A stretch of DNA of 64,000 bases from Chitinophaga sp. YR573 (GTDB lineage Bacteria > Bacteroidota > Bacteroidia > Chitinophagales > Chitinophagaceae): NCBI RefSeq assembly GCF_900110995.1, contig NZ_FOJF01000002.1, forward strand, positions 124,001-188,000. Direction: 5' to 3'. The position numbers were made by a program, and so were the translations under genes. Shown here piece by piece: positions 45,421 through 55,100 of the stretch; positions within the stretch are counted from its first letter, which is position 1; each line of letters opens with the position of its first letter. Below the pieces are notes generated by a model, which ran no database searches, was not told where the DNA came from, and saw only the letters and a list, made by a program, of their open reading frames with translations.

Positions 45421-46560
45421 TTACCGGTATTTATACCAGGAACCCGTATTAAATAATAATACTGTTTCGTCTTCTGTTATCCAGCCGCTTTCTACAAGCT
45501 TTTTACAACCTATATAAGTAGCGCTGCCTTCCGGAGATAATAATACTCCTTCGGCCCTGGCTACTTCAACAATACCATCTTCCATTTCCTGTTCAGATAC
45601 AGTCAGGGCAGTACCATTACTTTGCTCCAGTACTTCCATCATCAGGTCTTTGGCAAAGGGAGCAGGTACTGCCAGGCCATATGCAATAGTAGGCTGAGCA
45701 GGGGTGCTTTGAGTATGTTCAAACAGCCGCACCATCGGCGCGCAATTCTCAGACTGCACAATCACCATCCGCGGCAATGGGCCACTAATCCATCCCAGCT
45801 GCTGCATCTCATGAAAAGCTTTCCACATGCCAATAAGCCCCGTACCCCCACCAGTAGGGTAAATGATCACATCCGGTAATTTCCAGTTCAACTGCTCCGC
45901 TATTTCATACCCCATCGTTTTCTTCCCTTCCAAACGGTAAGGCTCTTTCAGCGTAGACATATCAAACCCACGGGTTTCAGCCACCAGCTGCCTGGCCAGT
46001 TTACCACAATCATCTATAAGGCCATCAACAAGGATCAGCTCTGCCCCATAAATACGGCATTCTTCCTGCAAAGTAGCAGGCGTATGCCGGGGCATTACAA
46101 CCGTCGCTTTGATACCCGCTTTGGCAGAATAAGCGCTTAAAGCGCCCCCTGCATTACCGGCAGTAGGGATGATACAATGTGTAATCCCCAGCTCTTTGGC
46201 TTTAGACACCGCCACACTAATCCCCCTGGCTTTGAAGGAACCGGTAGGGTTCACGCTTTCGTCTTTTAAAAGCAGGTAGTTACGCTGACTAAGTGCAGAT
46301 AACTCAGAAATAGGTGTCCAGCCTTCACCCAGGCTCACAATATTGTGTTTATCAAATACCGGTAATAGTTTCGCGTACCGCCATATTGTTCGTTCAGCAC
46401 TGTGCAGGAGATGGCTTTTAGGCAGATCCAGGTCATAATTGGTCAGTAAAGGCTGATTACAGCAGGTAGCGAAAGACTGTCGTTCTTCTATATTGTACAA
46501 TTGATGGCAATGGGGACATTGTAATGATGTTGACAGTGAGATAGCATTCAGGGTTTTCAT
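45421..46560 (-). CDS. Threonine synthase-like PLP enzyme
   Basis: A 379-residue fold-type II PLP enzyme. Threonine synthase converts O-phosphohomoserine to threonine. A short N-terminal zinc-ribbon-like segment has CPHCH and a CC pair (C15, C18, C33, C34). The PLP lysine is K110 in NPTGSFKARG, with SLGEGWTP upstream; PTAGNAGGAL and the glycine loop YPTGGGTGLIG bind phosphate. LSPEGSATY sits near the end. Its length and architecture match cytoplasmic threonine synthases of the single-domain type; a related threonine dehydratase or cysteate synthase is less likely. It is monocistronic on the minus strand. Confidence 0.8.
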   Translation of the reverse strand: MKTLNAISLSTSLQCPHCHQLYNIEERQSFATCCNQPLLTNYDLDLPKSHLLHSAERTIWRYAKLLPVFDKHNIVSLGEGWTPISELSALSQRNYLLLKDESVNPTGSFKARGISVAVSKAKELGITHCIIPTAGNAGGALSAYSAKAGIKATVVMPRHTPATLQEECRIYGAELILVDGLIDDCGKLARQLVAETRGFDMSTLKEPYRLEGKKTMGYEIAEQLNWKLPDVIIYPTGGGTGLIGMWKAFHEMQQLGWISGPLPRMVIVQSENCAPMVRLFEHTQSTPAQPTIAYGLAVPAPFAKDLMMEVLEQSNGTALTVSEQEMEDGIVEVARAEGVLLSPEGSATYIGCKKLVESGWITEDETVLLFNTGSWYKYR

Positions 46561-46701
46561 GGGGCACTAATGAGTGTTACTACCTAAAGTTAAGATTTTA
46601 CGCTGCATGTCCGTTGCAACTAAATATTAAGTTAACATAAAGGGGGGAGTAAATATATAGAGATATAATAATACATTTACACTCATATTTCCAATTTTGT
46701 C

Positions 46702-48705
46702 ATGTATATCGATATGTATAATCGCATTGTAGCTGTAATCATTTGTTTGTTTTTTGTTATAGAAGTGAATGCCCAGGATACTCCGGCTATCAAAAAAAAT
46801 AGTTTAAGAGCTGTGGAAATCATTTATCAGGCCAATACACATACCCCCGTTTCTTATCAGAATATCAGTGGCAAAATACTGGATGCAAAGAATACAGGGC
46901 AGGAGCCTTCCTTTTTATTATCAGAAACACCCGCTATTACCGTGTATTCCGACGCCGGCAATTCTCAGGGATATTCTTATTACAGACTAAGAGGAATGGA
47001 CCAGACAAGGGTAAATACCACCCTGGATGGCATGCCACTGAATGAACCGGAAGACCAGGGCGCCTACTTCTCCAATTATCCTGATATCCTGAATTCCATC
47101 AGTAAAATCCAGATTCAAAGAGGAGTAGGGACCTCCAAAAACGGTACTTCCAGTTATGCCGGCAGCATACAGTTATTCTCCCCCGATCTCACAGATTCAG
47201 TTAAGACCACCTTCGGTATCGGATACGGATCATACAACAGCTTCAGGGTATTCGGAGAATACCAGACCGGTATCAAAAACAGGAAATCACTTTATGTACG
47301 TGCCTCGCAGATATACACAGACGGTTATAAATATCACTCTTCCAATAACTCACAGTCAGTGTTCATCAGTGGTGGATTATACTATGATAAAACCACCTGG
47401 AAGATCAACATCATGGCCGGGCATCAGCAGAATGATATGGCCTGGCTGGGCGTGGCAGATTCGCTGATACAAAAAGACCGCAGGACGAACGCTAATTCAA
47501 ACGAAAGAGACAACTTCACCCAGGGATTAATACAGTTGCAAAACAGCTGGCAGATAAGCCCCCGCTCTGTTCTCAATTCAAGCGTTTATTATACTGCACT
47601 CAAAGGGAACTATGATTTTGATGTAAACAATTACATGGGAATCCCTTCAGACGGGAATTTATTCAACTATGCCTTTCAATCTAACTTTACAGGGCTATTT
47701 ACCAACTACTCTTTAACTGTCAATCATCTGACCTGGACAACAGGTATTCATGGCAACCTGTACAACCGTCAGCATCTGGGTAGTGATAAGGCACTGGGAG
47801 AACTATATAAGAATAAGGGCTATAAGAATGAGTTAAGCACATTCAGCAAAATAGAATACAATCTTCATCGCTTTAACCTGTTCGCAGATCTGCAATACCG
47901 CTATACTTCATTTGATTACAAAGGCAGCGTGGCATTTCAGAAACTCGACTGGCAATTCCTGAATCCCAAAGCAGGTATCAGTGTTGATGTAGACAAGCAC
48001 ACCAACCTGTATTACAGCATCGGCAGAACCAGTAGGGAACCAACAAGGAACGATATGTTTGGGGGTAATGATGACCTTACCGCAGATAGTACCGGACAAG
48101 CCATACTGTTCAACAAAAAGGCAGAATCTGTTACAGATCATGAACTGGGAATCAGGTTACATGGGCAGCATCTATCCATGCAGTTTAACGGGTATTATAT
48201 GAATTTCAACAATGAGATCGTGTTAAACGGAAAGTTTGGGCCTAATGGATTACTACTGACAGATAACGTGAAGAGCAGTTACAGAACAGGACTTGAATTA
48301 TCCCTGAATTATCAGCTCTGTAAACATTTCCTTTTAACCAATAACTCTTCTTTTAATTACAGTCGTATTAAAGAACAGTCAACCACTTTCAGTCCGATAT
48401 TAACACCTGCGCTGATCATTAACCAGGAAATAGCATACGAAAAGAATCATTTTGGTATAGCTGTATCAGGCAGGTATCAGGGTAAATCATTCATTGATTT
48501 TGCCAATGATGTATCACTTGATCAATACGTACTGATAAATGCAAGAGCGCATTATACGATCAGCCATTATGAAGTGTCATTTTTTCTGAATAATATTACC
48601 AATGCTAAGTACATTAATAACGGGTATGTAGAAGCAGATGGAACGAGGAAGTATTTTGTACAGGCACCCACTAATTTTTATATCGCATTTAAATATAGTT
48701 TTTAA
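46702..48705 (+). CDS. TonB-dependent outer-membrane receptor for an NAD precursor
   Basis: A 667-residue classical TonB-dependent receptor, shorter than SusC proteins and without a SusD partner. It has a signal peptide (IVAVIICLFFVIEVNAQ), a plug domain (about 55-170, LSETPAITVYSDAGNSQGYSYYRLRGMDQTR split across strands, then INRVGTSKNGTSS-like features around IQRGVGTSKNG) and a barrel ending FYIAFKYSF. ATG 46714 is an alternative start. Its stop shares one base with the pnuC start (TAATG), and nadR follows, so the ligand is probably nicotinamide riboside or a related pyridine nucleoside (inference from operon). Confidence 0.88.
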   Translation: MYIDMYNRIVAVIICLFFVIEVNAQDTPAIKKNSLRAVEIIYQANTHTPVSYQNISGKILDAKNTGQEPSFLLSETPAITVYSDAGNSQGYSYYRLRGMDQTRVNTTLDGMPLNEPEDQGAYFSNYPDILNSISKIQIQRGVGTSKNGTSSYAGSIQLFSPDLTDSVKTTFGIGYGSYNSFRVFGEYQTGIKNRKSLYVRASQIYTDGYKYHSSNNSQSVFISGGLYYDKTTWKINIMAGHQQNDMAWLGVADSLIQKDRRTNANSNERDNFTQGLIQLQNSWQISPRSVLNSSVYYTALKGNYDFDVNNYMGIPSDGNLFNYAFQSNFTGLFTNYSLTVNHLTWTTGIHGNLYNRQHLGSDKALGELYKNKGYKNELSTFSKIEYNLHRFNLFADLQYRYTSFDYKGSVAFQKLDWQFLNPKAGISVDVDKHTNLYYSIGRTSREPTRNDMFGGNDDLTADSTGQAILFNKKAESVTDHELGIRLHGQHLSMQFNGYYMNFNNEIVLNGKFGPNGLLLTDNVKSSYRTGLELSLNYQLCKHFLLTNNSSFNYSRIKEQSTTFSPILTPALIINQEIAYEKNHFGIAVSGRYQGKSFIDFANDVSLDQYVLINARAHYTISHYEVSFFLNNITNAKYINNGYVEADGTRKYFVQAPTNFYIAFKYSF

Positions 48706-49334
48706 TGCAGTTTTTCCAGATAGAAAATATAGCTTTTCATGTAATGGGATATCCGCTCAGTTATATTGAGCTGATAGGAACATTGTTTGGACTGATCACT
48801 GTATACTATGCATATAAAGCAGATATTCTGACCTGGCCAACAGGCATTATCAATGAACTCTTCATGTTTGTATTATTCTACCAGGTGCAGTTATATGCAG
48901 ATATGTTTCTGCAGGTATATTTCATAACCGTTACCATCTTTGGCTGGTATAAATGGAAGAGTAATACAGCAAATGTACCCATCACATCCGTAGGGAAAAC
49001 AGGCATTAAATTAATAGCACTGATCATGGTGCTGGGTACCGTGTTTGTTGGTTATATCATGATGCATCTGCATGAATGGTTACCGTTTTATTTCAAGTTG
49101 CCTGCCGCTTACCCCTTTGCAGATTCATTTGTAATGATGGGCAGTATTCTGGCAACGGTATTACTGGCCAGGAAGCAGGTAGAGAACTGGTATCTGTGGA
49201 TCATTATAGATGTGGTATGTGTGGTATTATATGCAATAAAAGGTGTTTATTTTTTATCCCTGGAGTATTTGATCTTTTTAGTAATATCCACTTTTGGATT
49301 ACTCAGGTGGCAAAAGCAGTTACGACATGTCTAA
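48705..49334 (+). CDS. pnuC: PnuC-family pyridine-nucleoside transporter
   Basis: A 209-residue inner-membrane protein with seven hydrophobic segments. The PnuC signature is clear in DILTWPTGIINELFMF, YADMFLQVYFITVTIFGWYKW and the later WYLWIIIDVVCVVLYAIKG. PnuC facilitates uptake of nicotinamide riboside, trapped inside by phosphorylation; close paralogues carry thiamine or riboflavin. Because nadR is the next gene, with an eight-base overlap, nicotinamide riboside is the best assignment. Confidence 0.9.
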   Translation: MQFFQIENIAFHVMGYPLSYIELIGTLFGLITVYYAYKADILTWPTGIINELFMFVLFYQVQLYADMFLQVYFITVTIFGWYKWKSNTANVPITSVGKTGIKLIALIMVLGTVFVGYIMMHLHEWLPFYFKLPAAYPFADSFVMMGSILATVLLARKQVENWYLWIIIDVVCVVLYAIKGVYFLSLEYLIFLVISTFGLLRWQKQLRHV

Positions 49335-50307
49335 AGCATTTGTATTCGGAAAATTTATGCCTTTTCATAGCGGGCATGAGGCAATGATCAACTTTGCCTT
49401 AACAAAGTGTGATTTCCTGTCGGTATTGATCTGTTGCAGTGATAAAGAGCTGTTACCTGCTTCTGTAAGACAGAAATGGATGGCAACAACCTTTGAACAT
49501 GTACCGAATATTGAGATTATTACTTTTGATTATAATGAGGATGAATTGCCCAACACTTCTGTAACTTCTCATGAAGTATCCGCAGTATGGTCTGAGACGT
49601 TTAAACAGTTATTTCCTGATCATTCCCTGCTGATTACTTCAGAGCCTTACGGAGATTTAGTAGCAGGATTTATGGGAATAAAACATATTCCTTTTGATCC
49701 GGATAAAAAACTATATCCTGTTTCTGCCACTAAGATCAGGGCAGATGCTTATGGCAACTGGGATTACCTGCCGGAAAGTGTAAAGGAGGATTTCATTACG
49801 AAAGTAGTAATACTGGGAACGGAATCAACGGGAAAGACTACACTAACGGATAAGTTATCAAAGCATTTTCAGAGTGCGTATGTATTAGAAGCAGGAAGAG
49901 ATGTGGTGGCAGATTCCAATGATTTCAGTATGGAAGATCTGGAACTGATAGCCAGTATGCATGCAGAACGCATTGCCGATGCCTCTGTAGGTAAAAGCCC
50001 CTTATTGATCATCGATACTGATATCCATATTACATTGTCATATGCGCAGTTTGCTTTTGATAAACTTCCCGAAGTAGATGAAGTAATTTATAAGCGCAAC
50101 AAAGCAGATCTCTATCTTTATCTGAATAATGATGTGGAGTATGTACAGGATGGAACGAGGATGAGTGAAGAAGACCGCAACCTGCTGGATGATTCACACC
50201 GGGAAACATTAGCACGCTATAAAGTAAAGTATGAGGAAATAACCGGCAACTGGGAAGAACGCTTTAGTAAATCCGTCGCATTAATTGAAAAACTGATCAG
50301 CAAGTGA
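49327..50307 (+). CDS. nadR: NadR-like NMN adenylyltransferase / nicotinamide riboside kinase
   Basis: A 326-residue cytoplasmic bifunctional enzyme from ATG 49327; the longer frame from 49294 runs deep into pnuC and is less likely. The N-terminal adenylyltransferase (about 1-160) has FGKFMPFHSGHEAM (the GxFxPxHxGH type) and VSATKIR near its end. The C-terminal kinase (about 163-326) has a Walker A motif GTESTGKTTL. The N-terminal helix-turn-helix of enterobacterial NadR is absent, so no repressor role is expected. It turns imported nicotinamide riboside into NMN and NAD, completing the salvage route with the TonB receptor and PnuC. Confidence 0.9.
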   Translation: MSKAFVFGKFMPFHSGHEAMINFALTKCDFLSVLICCSDKELLPASVRQKWMATTFEHVPNIEIITFDYNEDELPNTSVTSHEVSAVWSETFKQLFPDHSLLITSEPYGDLVAGFMGIKHIPFDPDKKLYPVSATKIRADAYGNWDYLPESVKEDFITKVVILGTESTGKTTLTDKLSKHFQSAYVLEAGRDVVADSNDFSMEDLELIASMHAERIADASVGKSPLLIIDTDIHITLSYAQFAFDKLPEVDEVIYKRNKADLYLYLNNDVEYVQDGTRMSEEDRNLLDDSHRETLARYKVKYEEITGNWEERFSKSVALIEKLISK

Positions 50308-50494
50308 TACAGGTTTTCGTTTTGAATGTGATGATGGTATATACTAAAGCGATCCCCAGCAGAATAAATCCGGCAATCTTTATATTCTTTCTTTTTCTTT
50401 TATAACTACCGATGTTAGGATGAATAAATATCCCTCCTTTAAAAATCAGTAATAAGCCTAATGCCAGAGGAACTATAACGTCTCGGTATCCCAT
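50297..50494 (-). CDS. Small two-helix membrane protein of unknown function
   Basis: A 65-residue frame with two hydrophobic segments (about residues 7-19 VPLALGLLLIFKG and 40-57 IAGFILLGIALVYTIITF) separated by a strongly basic loop (KRKRKNIK). It overlaps the nadR end by 11 bases and is 24 bases upstream of nothing co-directional except the fucosidase, whose end lies at 50519 on the same strand. The membrane pattern and Lys-rich loop look coding; no homologue is recognised. It is possibly the downstream gene of the fucosidase. Confidence 0.5.
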   Translation of the reverse strand: MGYRDVIVPLALGLLLIFKGGIFIHPNIGSYKRKRKNIKIAGFILLGIALVYTIITFKTKTCITC

Positions 50495-50518
50495 GGCGGC
50501 AAAAGTAGTTATATTAAT

Positions 50519-51844
50519 TTATCTTTTTATCTGTACTTTAATTACAGCAGCAATGCCATCAGGCGTTTTTGCGGGTAAATTGATAGTCATGTCATTTGTT
50601 ATCAATTTCTTACCGTCAGCCAATAATTGAGCAGAGATTATTTTTGTTCCCGGAATCTCCAGTTTCCCATTCTGTGGCCAGTCGAACACAGAGAGATAGA
50701 GGTAATTACCTTTGGCTGTAATACGTCCCCAGGTTGGCGGTGCTAATTCGCTTTCATGGGTACCATAGATGGCTTCTCCGTTTACTTTCATCCAGTTGCC
50801 AATAGCTTTAAGGCTGTGGACACTTTGTTCCGGGAAAGTACCATCAGGTTTAGGGCCTACGTTTAACAGATAATTACCACCTTTAGAAACAATGTCTATA
50901 AGATTACGGATAAGCGTGGTATCGCTTTTCCATTTATTATCATTGCGTTTAAAACCCCAGGTACCGTTCATGGTCATACAGGTCTCCCAGTCGGCCCCTT
51001 CCATTTCTCCTTTTTTAGGGATCCTTTGTTCGGGTGTTTTAGTATCTCCCGGGAAGTTGGGACGTTTGAGACGATCATTGGTAATGATGTTGGGCTGGAG
51101 TTTTAACAACGCCTGTAATTTCTGTGCAGCGTCGTCTGTCATGTTGGTAGGAGTATCCCACCAGAGAACGGCTACATCACCATAATTGGAGAGTATTTCT
51201 CTCACCTGTGGTACTGCTACCTTATCAATGTACTGGGCGAAGGTGGCTGTTTCCTGTGCCGGGTCCCAATGGCCGTCATGCTCTTTGGTATAGGCATCGA
51301 TTTTGGCGCTGTCCGGGTTAGGCCACCCTTCTGAAGTTACTTTCCGGCTGACTGCCCCGCCAGGGTTATTCCAGTCCTGTGCCTGTGAATAATAGAAGCC
51401 CAGTTTGATATTGTATTTCTTACAGGCCGCAGCGAGCGGCAGTAACAAATCCTTACCATAAGGAGTAGCATCTACAATATTCCACTTGCTGGCATTGGAA
51501 TGAAACAGTGCAAATCCATCGTGATGTTTAGCAGTGATCACAATGTATTTCATGCCTGCATCTTTGGCCATACGCACCCATTCGTCCGGATTGTATTTTA
51601 CAGGGTTGAAATGTGCAGCTGCCTGTTCTCTATAGGCAGCTACAGGGATCTTGCCTCTGTTCATAATCCATTCGCCGGCCTTGTTGATTTCGTGTCCGTC
51701 ATAAACACCGGCCAGTTGTGCATAAACACCCCAGTGGATAAACATACCGAAGCGGGCTTCACGCCACCATTGCATACGGTTGTTGTCCTGTGCAGAAAGA
51801 GTGTGGCAATAACATAGTAACAGAATAAATGCTAGTTTTTTCAT
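50519..51844 (-). CDS. Secreted GH29 alpha-L-fucosidase
   Basis: A 441-residue alpha-L-fucosidase with signal peptide (MKKLAFILLLCYCHTLSAQ). GH29 signatures are ARFGMFIHWGVYA (about residue 31), KYIVITAKHHDGFALF (about 99), the nucleophile region VAVLWWDTP placing the catalytic aspartate at D230, and GGNYLLNVGPKPDG. A C-terminal beta domain spans about 355-440. It differs clearly from the GH29 enzyme at 5755 (different nucleophile context, WWDTP versus WFDGN), so the two are not recent duplicates and may prefer different fucose linkages. It is divergent from the third PUL across a 276-base region. Confidence 0.94.
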   Translation of the reverse strand: MKKLAFILLLCYCHTLSAQDNNRMQWWREARFGMFIHWGVYAQLAGVYDGHEINKAGEWIMNRGKIPVAAYREQAAAHFNPVKYNPDEWVRMAKDAGMKYIVITAKHHDGFALFHSNASKWNIVDATPYGKDLLLPLAAACKKYNIKLGFYYSQAQDWNNPGGAVSRKVTSEGWPNPDSAKIDAYTKEHDGHWDPAQETATFAQYIDKVAVPQVREILSNYGDVAVLWWDTPTNMTDDAAQKLQALLKLQPNIITNDRLKRPNFPGDTKTPEQRIPKKGEMEGADWETCMTMNGTWGFKRNDNKWKSDTTLIRNLIDIVSKGGNYLLNVGPKPDGTFPEQSVHSLKAIGNWMKVNGEAIYGTHESELAPPTWGRITAKGNYLYLSVFDWPQNGKLEIPGTKIISAQLLADGKKLITNDMTINLPAKTPDGIAAVIKVQIKR

Positions 51845-51879
51845 AACAGTGGGTTAATTCACGGCAATTTAATAATTTA

Positions 51880-51911
51880 ATTGCAATCGATTGTTTTTAT
51901 CTATATTTTTG
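51880..51911 (+). promoter_or_regulatory. Candidate promoter in the GH29/SusC divergent region
   Basis: TATTTTTG (51904-51911) fits the -7 consensus TANNTTTG, and ATTG (51880-51883) sits 20 bases upstream, close to the TTTG -33 motif. It would give a leader of about 200 bases before the SusC ATG, with the operator-like palindrome at 52038 inside it. Weak call. Confidence 0.3.
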
Positions 51912-52037
51912 TTTAAAGGACAACAGCCCGAAGTTTTAAGCGTAACAACTGATAATTCCACGAACCTTAATCAACTAAAATCCATTCCACGTATGGCAAC
52001 AACAATTTACCTAATATCTAATTACATGACTTAGTAC

Positions 52038-52049
52038 GCAAACGTTTGC
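52038..52049. promoter_or_regulatory. LacI-family operator-like palindrome
   Basis: GCAAACGTTTGC is a perfect 12-bp palindrome with the central CG typical of LacI/GalR-family operators. It lies 71 bases upstream of the SusC start of the third PUL. No LacI-family gene is encoded in this window, so the regulator would act from elsewhere. Confidence 0.55.
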
Positions 52050-52067
52050 ATAACTGTACTATAGTTT

Positions 52068-52084
52068 GCCGGTTTACCACCGGC
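52068..52084 (+). promoter_or_regulatory. Small hairpin in the SusC leader
   Basis: Five-bp arms GCCGG and CCGGC with a seven-base loop, 36 bases before the SusC start. It could shape the mRNA leader; no further support. Confidence 0.25.
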
Positions 52085-52120
52085 ACAGACCCCTTATTGT
52101 CCACACTTAAATGAAACGTT

Positions 52121-55100
52121 ATGATTAATTTTCTACCTCGCAGGTGGGGAATACTCCTCGTATTCCTACCCCTGTTCTCTACCGCTGTAGCAAGCGAATT
52201 ACCCGATACACTGATAACCGGCCGCGTTACCGATGCCAGCCAGCAGCCTTTGCCGGGTGTAAGTGTATCATTAAAAGGTAGCCAGACCGGCACCGTTACC
52301 AATACCAGCGGCCACTATTCCCTGCGCGTGCATACCTCAAAAGGAACACTGGTGTTTTCATTCATAGGCTCCACTAAAAAGGAAGTTGCTTTTAACGGGC
52401 CGGCGACTATCAACGTACAAATGGAATCCGATCAGAAAGCATTGGGAGAAGTAATAGTAGTAGGATATGGCACTCAGAAAAAAATAAACCTGGTAGGTGC
52501 TGTATCTGCTATTAAAGTAGATGAGAAAATTACCGGCAGGGCATTGCCAAATGCCTCTTCGGCTTTATCTGGTCTGGTGCCGGGATTATCCGCAACACAA
52601 TCTACCGGTATGGCGGGTAACAACGGCGCCAGCCTGATGATCCGCGGATTAGGCACGGTGAATAACAGCAGTCCGCTCGTAGTCGTAGACGGTATGCCCG
52701 ATGTGGACATCAACCGTGTGAACATGAATGATGTGGAGAGTATTTCTGTATTAAAAGATGCTACCTCTGCTTCTGTATATGGTTCCAGGGCAGCTAACGG
52801 CGTTATTCTTATTACAACGAAATCAGGGAAAGGACAGAAGAAAACAGTCATCAATTTCAGCGGCTCTCTGGCTACAGAAGTACCTACACGCTCCTATGAA
52901 TTTATGTCTGACTATGCACGTGCATTAACCATTCATCAGCGTGCGGCAGCAGTAAATACACTACGTTCGAATTATAATTTTAAAGATGGGACAATAGATC
53001 AGTGGATGGCCATGAGCATGGTAGATCCCTTACGTTATCCTGATACCGACTGGTGGGATGTAATTATGCGCAAAGGACAGATGCAGAACTATAATCTGTC
53101 TGCTTCCGGCGGTACAGAAAATTCCAATTTCTTTATCTCGCTGGGTGTGATGAATGAAAAAGGATTACAGATCAATAATGACTACAAACGTTACAATGCC
53201 CGCTTTAATTATGATAATAAGTTGCGGAAAAATATGAATGTGGGACTGAAGTTTAACGGTAACTGGTCCAAGTATGTATATGCCCTGGCAGATGGTTATA
53301 CAGATGATGATGCAACAAACACCGCGGGTTTTGATATGCAGTATGCTATTTCAGGTATTACTCCTTATGATCCTGCTATCGGATATTATGGCGGGGTAAT
53401 GGCCTATAACGAAGACCCGCAGGCATACAATCCTTACACCGTATATATGAATACGCTGAACCGTCAGAACCGGCAGGAAGCAACAGCAGCGGTATACTGG
53501 GACTGGCAGCCTATAAAAGGATTAACAGGTCGTGTAGACTATACACTGAATTATTATAACCAGTTTCGATGGAATGCCAATACACCCAACCGGTCTTTTA
53601 ATTTCCAGACGAATGATTTTGGTAGTCGTGTGTACGTGGGCGATAATGCCGGTGTAGGTAACTATACTAATACTGGGTATAAAACCATGTTAAACGGGCG
53701 ACTGAATTATCATACCTCTATCGGTGAAAATCATGATATAAATGTAGTAGGCGTATACAGTGAGGAATACTGGTACGACCGCTACCAGGGTACTTTTCGA
53801 AATGATCGTCTGTATCCTACATTACATGAAGTAGATGCAGCATTGACAGATATACAAAGCACCGGTGGTAACTCCGGTACAGAAGGATTACGATCCTATA
53901 TTGGCCGTGTAAACTACACTGCTTTCGACCGCTATCTTTTTGAAGCAAATTTCCGTTATGATGGTTCTTCTAAATTCCTGCCGGGGAGCCAGTATGGTTT
54001 CTTTCCTTCTGTAGCTGTAGGATGGCGTTTCACGGAAGAAGGATTCATACATGCATTCACAAAACACATACTAAGCAATGGTAAGTTCCGCATTTCTTAT
54101 GGCGGTTTAGGGAACAACAGCGGTGTGGGCAGATATGAACAACAGGAAACATTAGCAGCCAGCAACTACATGATAAATGGTGGTATCGTAAAAGGTTTTG
54201 TGAACGAGAAGATGGTGAACAAGGATTTATCCTGGGAGTCTACTAAAATAATGAATCTGGGGCTTGATCTTGGTTTCTTTAATAACAGGCTGACAACAGA
54301 ACTGGATTATTACAACCGGTTAACGTCTGGTATGAATCGTCCATCTGAAATGTCTAACCTGCTTACCGGTGCTTATGATGCTCCAAGAAAGAATATCGGT
54401 AATCTGCGCAATAAAGGAGTAGAAGCAAATATTACCTGGTCTGATAAAATAAATAAATTCAATTATGGTATCAACCTCAATGCTTCGTATAATAGAACCA
54501 CTTTAGAAAAATGGAATGAGTTTTTAGGAAGAGGATGGACCTTCCTGAATATGCCTTACCATTTCCTGTATACTTATGAGGATATAGGTATTGCGCAAAC
54601 ATGGCAGGACGTATACAATGCTACTCCACAGGGAGCTTCTCCCGGAGATATCTTACGGAAAGACTTAAATGGGGACGGACGTATAGATGGCAATGATATG
54701 AAAGCAGATCCTTCTGTACAACGCGACCGGCCTACTACCAACTTTGCACTGAGCGCCAATTTCGGATGGAAAGGAATTGATGTGGCTTTTCTCATACAGG
54801 GTGCCACCGGCCGCAAGGATTACTGGTTGAATAATTACAACAAAACCAACCTTCCTTTACAACGTTATGCTTCTACCTGGGACCACTGGAATAACACCTG
54901 GTCTGTAGAGAACCGCGATGGTCCATGGCCTCGTTTGAATGGCAGTAATAATGCTGTAGAGACTACCTTCTGGCTGGATGATATGAGTTATATCCGTTTC
55001 AAGAATATCCAGATTGGTTATACATTGCCTGTTACATTATTGAAAAGGGCAGGAGTGAACAGCTTCCGGATTTATTGCTCCACAGAGAATATTGCCACTA

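Noticed and set aside
46561..46701. TPP, cobalamin or NAD-type riboswitch before the TonB receptor-pnuC-nadR operon
   Set aside because: The 141-base leader is A/T-rich and I could not find the conserved core of a known vitamin riboswitch.
48705..49334. Thiamine-type PnuT transporter
   Set aside because: The gene overlaps nadR rather than a thiamine pyrophosphokinase or tenA, and no TPP riboswitch is seen, so the nicotinamide riboside assignment is preferred.
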